Positions 51,801-64,000 of a stretch of 64,000 bases of DNA are shown one piece after another. Origin of the DNA: Synchiropus splendidus (Eukaryota > Chordata > Actinopteri > Syngnathiformes > Callionymidae); assembly GCF_027744825.2 (NCBI RefSeq), contig NC_071347.1, positions 23,855,001-23,919,000 on the forward strand, written 5' to 3'. The translations under genes were made by a program, and so were the position numbers. The notes under the pieces were generated by a model. The model made no database searches. It was not told the origin of the DNA and saw only the letters and a list, made by a program, of their open reading frames with translations. Position 1 is the first letter of the stretch. The number at the start of each line of letters is the position of its first letter.

Positions 51801-52178
51801 CGACCAGTGTTTCCACTTCTTCCAGCTGAAGAACATCTCCTTCTGCGGCTGCCACCCCAGACACAGCAGGTGAGGCCTCAGTCGCTCGGCTCCCGGCCCG
51901 GGTCCTGCTCTCACCCGGCTCTCGCTCCAGATACTTCGGCTTCATCACCAAACACCCGGAGCAGCAGCGCTTCGCCTGCCACGTGATGGTGGCCCAGTCC
52001 TCGCTGCACCCCCTGGCCCAGTCTGTCGGGTAGGTGGGGTCCCCACCCGGGCTGAGCTGGGACCCCCTGGGCTCCTCTGACCCCCCGCCCTTGTGTGTCC
52101 CACAGAAAAGCCTTCCAGCACTTCTACAAGGAGCACGTCGGCTACTCGTGTCCCACCGAGGACATCTTCATCGAGTGA
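47438..52178 (+). CDS. mapk8ip1: JNK-interacting protein 1 (JIP1 scaffold)
   Basis: Cytoplasmic scaffold that assembles MLK, MKK7 and JNK and links cargo to kinesin-1. Twelve exons: 47438-47509, 48829-48904, 49546-50025, 50086-50607, 50822-51016, 51089-51164, 51224-51390, 51457-51560, 51622-51732, 51799-51869, 51931-52029, 52106-52178; phases agree; 681 aa. Order: JNK-binding motif [10 protein letters not shown] at residues 5-14; a basic, Pro/Arg-rich exon of 160 residues; [22 protein letters not shown]3 domain ([33 protein letters not shown]); PTB domain ([36 protein letters not shown]); kinesin-light-chain-binding C terminus [12 protein letters not shown]1 rather than JIP2 because of TTLNL and [13 protein letters not shown]. 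Unlike long mammalian JIP1 it starts at the JNK-binding motif; the acidic N-terminal exons are not present upstream. Fish have two copies, and which one this is cannot be set here. Confidence 0.94.
48799..48823. repeat. (TG)n tract before mapk8ip1 exon 2
   Basis: About 12 TG units replace the usual polypyrimidine tract immediately before acceptor TTGCAG at 48828. UG repeats next to an acceptor are known binding sites for TDP-43/CELF-type factors, so splicing could be sensitive to length. Confidence 0.8.
49285..49545. repeat. GTGGGGACC-type dispersed repeat ending at a splice acceptor
   Basis: TG tract, GGTGGGGACC, inner GGCTGGGGAAAGGGCGATGG, GAGGTCCCCAC, TG tract. Its right end abuts the mapk8ip1 exon 3 acceptor (TGTGTGCAG at 49537-49545), so the element supplies the acceptor region. 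Confidence 0.7.
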
Positions 52179-53016
52179 CCCCAACCCCCCCTCTCAGCAT
52201 GTCGCCCGGGTCCCACAGCAGCCGGGCCGCTGCCCTGTGTGGGTGTTCCCGGCTCCTGCTGCAGATGGCGCCGTGCCGCCTGTGCTGCATTCAAGACTGC
52301 GGTGAACTCCGACGCCTTCTGTTGGGAGCACGCGGGACGTGACTCGCTTGTGTTGAGTTTCCTTCAGAAGTGGGTTCACTGTCGTCATGGTCGCAGCAGC
52401 TGCCGGTCGAGTCCTCAGAAGTGTGTGTTCAGACTCAGTCGCTCACACGAACATAGTTATTCAAGATGAAGTCGAGACACAACTCTCATCTACATTGGAC
52501 AAACCCACGTGAGCCTGCAGGAGGAACCTTCGCTTCCTCTGCAGTCGGTGCCCGGCTCACCGGCTCCCGGCTCACCTGCTGGACTCGGTGGGACGCGAGC
52601 TGTTAGGAAGTATTCATCTGCGGTGGAAGGTTGTGTGTTCCATCCCGGAGACCTTCCTGCAGCAGAGCAGCGGCCCGGACCCATGACACCCACCCGTGTG
52701 TGGTGGAGTCCCGGTCTGTCTGTCTGTCTGTCTGTCCGTCCGTCCGTCCGTCCGTCCGTCCGTCCGTCCGTCCTCTTCACCTGCCCAAGTCTGGTGTCGC
52801 GCCCCCAGCGCTTCCGGTCCCGGACACCGACCCAGCAGGTTTGGATCCGCCCGCGTGTGGCCAGCCCGGCCTCACTGGCTGGACCCAGCTGCGTGGTCAG
52901 GTGTGAGCAGGTCCCAGAAGACAAGTCTGTCCCAGAGTCACGCAGGGTTCAGCAGAAGCGCTGGTTGCCTTGGAAACAGCAGGAGTCGACCGCAGGGCCA
53001 GTGGTGATGGAGCTGC
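52179..53016. other. Convergent 3' region of mapk8ip1 and cstpp1
   Basis: No coding sequence. Contains a compound microsatellite (52714-52772). The nearest plus-strand AATAAA after mapk8ip1 is at 53213-53218, beyond the likely end of cstpp1, so the two 3' UTRs may overlap. Confidence 0.5.
52714..52772. repeat. (TCTG)n(TCCG)n compound tetranucleotide repeat
   Basis: About five TCTG units followed by about nine TCCG units, without interruption. Confidence 0.95.
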
Positions 53017-53022
53017 TTTAAT
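53017..53022 (-). terminator. cstpp1: Possible poly(A) signal of cstpp1
   Basis: TTTAAT on the plus strand (ATTAAA variant on the minus strand), about 340 bp past the cstpp1 stop. No canonical minus-strand AATAAA was seen in between. Confidence 0.45.
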
Positions 53023-53363
53023 CGGGGGAACAGTAAGGACACACGAACAGGTTCCGCCGCGCCACCAGAGGTCGCTGTGACCCGCTGCCCTTCCGTCGGT
53101 GTGTAAATATAACCTCCGCATCAATACAGTATATGGAGTCCAGACGTGTCTGAGCATGACCCGACGCGAAGCACAGTGATGAAGATGATGATGATGAAGA
53201 CTCTTGTGGATAAATAAACATGTTTACAAGCTGACGAGTGAGAAACAGCAGCTGGGTCTCAGGTGTGGAGCGCCTCCTGTTGGCCAGCCGTGATCACATG
53301 ATGCAGTCCACCTGGAGAAGACCAGCCAGGGGGTGGGAGGGCTTCTGAGGGTGGGTGGACTCC

Positions 53364-55156
53364 TCAGTTCTCCGAGGAGTCGGTCTCCTCGGTGGAGCCG
53401 TCGCTCTCCACCTCCATCCTCCTGCGGTGGTGGATGTTCCTGCGCGGCGAAGCCTTCCTGGGCACCTCCTTCAGCACGGCCACCGCGCTGCCGCTGCTGT
53501 TGCTGCTGGGACTGATGGACACCTGAGCGATGCTGGGCACCAGAGGACGACACCCTCAGAACACACGCACGCACGCACGCCAGCAGCCGCAGCGCTTACA
53601 GCTTGTCCAGCTCCTGGTCCATCTCTGGGTCCACCAACAGGTCGGGCTTACTGGGCAGCGCCCCTGTGGAGGGGCAGCCAAGTGTTCAGGGTGAGGGCTC
53701 CAGTGTGACTGTGAGTGTGTGGTCACGCTCGCACTCACCAATGGCTTGATTGACGGCTTCATGTTTGGCCAGAGCCATCAGAAGACTGTAGTATGAGATT
53801 TTATCAGCCTGGTCCAGGATTTCTCTCAGACATGACCTCGGAGGGTGACTGCACGCACACACACACGTTAGTTTTGCCATCCCTGCAGGGACCTGCCCTG
53901 GCCATCACCCTTTCCCCGGCCTCTCTCTCCCCCTGAACCAGACCGGGGGCAGTAAGAACCCAACACATCGACCCGAGGGCCACAGCAGCTGGTGTCTGAC
54001 CTGTGTCTGAAGCGCTCGCACAGCGTGTCCACACACTGGGCCAGCGTGGCAGCGTCCACTTCCTCCTGTGGCTGTTGCTCCTCCTCCGCCGCCGCCGCCG
54101 CCACCGAGGGGAGCAGTTCCACTGAGCTGGACGTGGGGACGATGACGGTGTTGGGACTCTTGCCAGCCAACAGGTCCTGGTAGATGAGCAACACGCTGTC
54201 CAGGAACTCTTCGCTCGCACGCACGCACACACACACACAGACAGACAGACGGACACAGAGCATGGAGTGGGTTTCAGTGTCGCTGCCGGACGAGCGCATG
54301 ACGACAGAGACCCACCTTGGTAGTAGAGCTGCAGCTGCAAGGCAAAGAGGAAGTCAGGGAAGGACATGAGACAGTCCAGGGCGTCGTCCATCAGCACGAT
54401 CCTGCGGGTGAGGACGCGTGTCACTTCAGGAACATCAGCCGCTCACGTCACGTCACGCCACCTCCCACCTGGCAGCGCTCCGGACCGTGTCCACGGGGAA
54501 GTCTGGGCACAGCAGCTGCAGCAGAGAGCGGAACTCCAGCGCCGAGAGGAGGTCTGAAGGAGAGGTCAGAGGTCAGCATCCGGGGGGCCGGGCCGGGCCG
54601 GGCCAGGCCAGCCGCCCGTCTCCCACCTCCGCTCTTGCCGATCTGCCTGTAGCACCTCCAGAAGACCCTGAGGAAGGAGGCTCGGTTGTGAGGCGTGGCT
54701 CGGACGTAGCCGAACTCCCGGAACAGGACATGGTTGCTGTTCTTCACACTGCTGAAACTACAGCAGAGGGCCGTCAGCGCACAGGAGCGGGCCTCGGCGG
54801 CGGGGCTGAGGGGAACCTACTATTCAGCCAAGTATCGCGTGACTCCAAACTGCGTGTATTCGTCCTTGTGCTCCAGCAGCTGCGTCACCGCGTCGCTCAG
54901 GTAGAAGAGCACGTGACTCCGCGCTGCGAGAGAAGGCAGGTTCACACTCACTCGCAGCACTCGACACCCGCGGTACCACACAGCCGAGCACCGGCTGACG
55001 CCTGCCCCGCGTCTCTCACGCACACCAGTCACTTCATGCTCGCACGGCTCCTTCTCACAGGCGCAGACTGACGGCAGGGCTGAGCAGCGCGTGTCGCTGG
55101 CGGCGGCACCTACCGAGGTACTGCTCCACCGACACCGAGGAGGCCAAGCGGTTCAT
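53364..55156 (-). CDS. cstpp1: Centriolar satellite-associated tubulin polyglutamylase complex regulator 1
   Basis: Homologue of human C11orf49/CSTPP1, which binds the tubulin polyglutamylase complex at centriolar satellites and controls microtubule glutamylation. Nine exons: 55156-55114, 54923-54821, 54757-54627, 54553-54469, 54401-54316, 54208-54001, 53848-53739, 53663-53600, 53532-53364; phases agree; 332 aa, against 331 in human. Diagnostic segments: REFGYVRATPHNRASFLR, LLQLLCPDFPVDT, ARIVLMDDALDCLMSFPDFL, GKSPNTVIVPTSSS, LALAKHEAVNQAIGALP-like region and the acidic C terminus ESDGSTEETDSSEN. An alanine/glutamate insertion (AAAAAEEEQQPQEE) follows the conserved PTSSS. It is convergent with mapk8ip1 and divergent from ckap5; all three lie at 11p11.2 in human. 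Confidence 0.96.
53860..53970. repeat. GTGGGGACC-type dispersed repeat (diverged)
   Basis: In a cstpp1 intron (53849-54000): CA tract, GCAGGGACCTGCCCTGGCCATCACCC and CCTTTCCCCGGCC, matching the inner part of the other copies in inverse orientation. Confidence 0.5.
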
Positions 55157-57780
55157 GCTGCAGGTCGCTGCAGGAGGCTGAGGGCCTCCGTGGACGCGGC
55201 CGGATGTTGTGAGCTCGCTCATAAACGGTCCCCGTCAACACGCCAGCACTGCAGTTCCGCCGCAGCCGCCGAGTGCGTTTCAAAGAATGACCTGCATAGT
55301 ATTTGTCCACGATTTTAGACATTTGCTTAACTCGCTCACTGTCACGTTATTTTCGACCTCGTTTCTGTCGCCATCACCCCGCGTTCACAACTATCTAGCC
55401 AGTCCGAAACGCTGCTGCGCGAACACTCCAGTGTTTACGGTAGACTGCAAACTAATGGCGCAGAAAGTGACAAGACGCAGCTATTTTACTGTTCTAAAAA
55501 ACATGTCCTTAAAAAACGGAGTCCAGATTCTTGTCCAGAAGGTCAAGTACTACGAGTACGCAAAGTGTCGTGCATTTTCAATGAAGCGCGATGTAACCGT
55601 GTTCACCGCAGGTGCTGAGCGGCGTTGTTGAATCTCTGAAGCGGTCGGAACATCTGTCGGTGTTGGCTGCTATCATTTACTCTGCTAACTGACACGCATG
55701 GATCTGTAGTGCCAATATCTGGGTCTATCACTTGCATGTGTCCTTGTCGTATCCTCCAGCTTTGATCGTGATGAAGACGCGCTGCAGAGTGGCTGCAACG
55801 GCAAAGACCAACTTATCAATCAATCAAACCAACCATACTGTTCGTATCACTTCCTCTGCGTTACTGTTCAATAAATCCATATTTCTGCAGTAAAATGATG
55901 ATCGTCAATATGGACTCCGTTTCACACCTATGAAAGACCTTTTTTTATCAATAAAAAGATGTCAACGCAGCGATCCACTGCACTTGCTGTACAATCAATC
56001 AGTTGCGCGAACTGTGTGGGTGTGGGGACTGGACGGTCAAACATGCACACGTGCGCTGGCCAGCCGTGTTCCACATGTTTTCGTGGCAATTCTAAAAGAG
56101 CAAACCTGGCTGCCTGCAGCCCAGTAGGATTGGCATGTCTGCCATGTCTTTAATGGTCACATGCTGCCATCGCAAACGTGCCCCTGTGGGAAGAACAAAG
56201 GCACTTTGCTCCAAACAAATGGCTGGAACAATGTTCAGTGAACAGGGAGTCTGGAGGACCTTCATCGTGCTTGACGTTTTACACGCATCCCAATGCATGA
56301 AACTCGCAAGAACAGAGTTATGTTTATTTTTGATTGAATCCAGTTGGTTTCCCTGATGAAACTGAACGCGTGTTTTGTGTTCCGTGTCGTGTTCCTGGCT
56401 GAGTCATTCTAATCCGGCGTCCACACACCCTCCTGCTGACAGGCCCTCACAGACGCATCTGAGACCTGCCATTCGCCAACTTGTTCATGTCAGTCTGTTC
56501 GAGTCCATTTGGAATCAAAGCTGCCTCCCCAGGGTGAGCTGACTGGGAGAAGGCTGAGGCATGTCACCGCCACGTGACCATGGGCAGCGACAGTTGATGA
56601 AGTTCTGTGTCATCCGTGCTCCGCCCTCTAACGGGCTCCGCTGTTGGTTACTTCCACTCCGAGGCCCTGCCTGGCGCCCGAGGGCTCTCACCCAGATAGG
56701 CCAGCGGGAGCCCGCGACCGACTGACGGCTGTTCTGTCGGATCGAGGCTATGCTGGCGGCATTCAGGTCAGGGCTCTCGCTAACAACGTGGCCACACTGG
56801 CAGGCTTCCTCGACCCTTTAGCCTTCTCCAAGGACACTTTTGATGCCAAAGACGTTCATGAAGGCCGGGGGCTGTGCTTCGGTGGTTCGATCCAGCTGAC
56901 CATGTGCGTTGTGCGCTTATCGGAGCACCGATCTCGAAGGACTCCTTGTTCGGTCCGGTGGAGGACGTCCTGGCCAGGGTGGAGACCACGCAGAAGACGA
57001 AGAAACTTCTGGGCCATATTACGCTCCGGTCCTGCCCCCAACAAGCCGAGCTTTTGTTCTGATGGTGGAGCTGATCAGGATCCATCAGGGCTCGGAAGAG
57101 CACTCACAAGAGACACGTTTGTGAACATGTCACGAGTGACAAGTTAAAGCGTCAAGGTCTCGTTGTGACGTCATCAGCTTCACGTACACAGGTATGAGGA
57201 CATCAATTTGACATTTGGATTCACTGTAATCATGAAAAGCCTGCGGCCCGGACCGTGACTCCGAGAACGTGTCGAGAGTCCGAGACGTCAGTCACCAACG
57301 TTCCAACCCTGACGAAGCCAGCCGAAGTTTGAATCCACGCTCTGACAGCCCACGAAACACAAAGCCCACCAATCACATAAGGCGTTTCAGTCGGGGAGGC
57401 GGGGCTACATTTTAAACGAACCAATCATTGTTTGCGTAAAGTCGCCTACGCGGAGGCAGCGCGTAAATAAAAGTCAGCGCTGGTGGACTCACTGCGGTGT
57501 TACGGCGTCTTTTGCAGCTAACAGACGAACAAAAACAACAGTTTGGAAGCCAGAGGAACGTGAACAGCAACTCGCCCCGCCCTCGCTGGCTCTTCAAGCT
57601 CGCGGCAAGTTAGATGCAAACACGCGGATAGGACCGGAAACGTGACATCATATGTTCCCAATTAAAATAGTTTTGTTATCATGTGCTGGACGAACAAACA
57701 GAACCCGCAGTAGAAACCACTTCGGTGCCTTGTGTGTGACATTATATTGGAATAAAGTAAACAAAATAACGTGACAATCA
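55157..57780. other. Intergenic region between cstpp1 and ckap5
   Basis: No gene supported. cstpp1 5' UTR and promoter should lie at about 55157-55320. The rest is less GC-rich than the window. A stretch at 56640-57120 has overlapping open frames that read like a decayed retroelement gag-type segment (for example ALANNVATLAGFLDPL), but the match is too weak to name. Confidence 0.45.
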
Positions 57781-58250
57781 AACGGGACCAGCCGGGTTTT
57801 ATTTTGAACCGGAAGCTGAGTGTTGTATCCTGCTCACACTGACGACTCTTGTATAAAGCTGGACGGAGGCGCTGAGCCCGTTATTAGCTCCAGCTCAGCG
57901 GACGACAGCTGCCGCGCCACACCTCGCCGACTTTTACAGGTATTTCAGCGCCACTCAGCCGCCGCGGGTGACCGGGCTCTGGTGTGGACCTGCGGCTGCG
58001 GCTCGCTGCTGCGTTATCAGGCCTGAGTGTCGGCGCGGGCTAGCTGCTAGCTAGACAGCCCTCCGCCCGCTAGCAAACAATACCGCCCGCGGACACCGTT
58101 TCCTGGCTGCCACCGCGCTTGTCAGCGGAGTCCTCCGTCCTGTCGAGGGGGAACGACATTGGCGAGCTGCTGCGTTTGCGCCAGACGAGAGCTGCGGAGG
58201 CGAGCGAGTGTCGCTCCTGACAGCGCGTTGCTAACTTAGCTCATCGAGGT
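57780..58250 (+). promoter_or_regulatory. ckap5: Probable ckap5 promoter and first non-coding exon
   Basis: Becomes GC- and CpG-rich here. TATAAAG at 57852-57858, with donor-like ACAG/GTATTT at 57939/57940. The ckap5 start codon is 1.8 kb downstream after an acceptor, so a non-coding first exon is required; this is the best place for it. Exact site not determined. Confidence 0.45.

Positions 58251-64000
<5,750 letters not shown>

Overview
The window is vertebrate nuclear DNA, almost certainly from a teleost fish. Genes are split into many short GT-AG exons, introns are small, gene spacing is often only 100-500 bp, CA/TG microsatellites are long, and the LINE and MITE-like repeats are of fish type. 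The gene set is conserved vertebrate. The density suggests a compact percomorph genome such as a pufferfish-like lineage, but the species cannot be fixed from sequence alone.

Layout: (1) 1-4.3 kb: a LINE fragment with target-site duplication, a CpG-rich probable promoter, and a 51-bp minisatellite. (2) 4.3-14.9 kb (+): zc3h18, nuclear CCCH zinc-finger RNA factor. (3) 15.5-17.7 kb (+): il17c, a secreted cytokine. (4) 18.0-21.8 kb (-): utp4, 18S rRNA processing, sharing a 196-bp bidirectional promoter with (5) 22.0-22.5 kb (+): chtf8, clamp-loader subunit. (6) 23.2-26.1 kb (-): has3, hyaluronan synthase. (7) 27.6-34.1 kb (-): tango6. (8) 36.0-43.3 kb (-): a cryptochrome of the CRY1/CRY2 clade. 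(9) 44.6-46.5 kb (+): two tandem genes for small secreted proteins that I do not recognise. (10) 47.4-52.2 kb (+): mapk8ip1 (JIP1), JNK scaffold. (11) 53.4-55.2 kb (-): cstpp1 (C11orf49), tubulin polyglutamylase regulator. (12) 59.7 kb to the edge (+): the 5' part of ckap5 (XMAP215/ch-TOG). For nearly all genes I followed each splice junction and checked that phase is kept; the resulting lengths agree with known families (utp4 685 aa, has3 544, chtf8 123, cstpp1 332, mapk8ip1 681, cryptochrome 663, tango6 1018).

The genes are not one pathway. They are two conserved neighbourhoods joined. zc3h18-il17c and tango6-has3-chtf8-utp4 correspond to human 16q; the cryptochrome-mapk8ip1-cstpp1-ckap5 block corresponds to human 11p11.2. 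The junction lies between about 34.1 and 36.0 kb.

Most unusual items: a ~198-bp inverted copy of a zc3h18 exon and its splice sites, placed in the gene's first intron; the tandem secreted-protein pair with a shared C-terminal block, 5-nt first coding exons and, in one, a stop codon overlapping the poly(A) signal; satellite arrays that repeat a consensus 5' splice site; and a three-copy TIR element sitting in introns of three genes.
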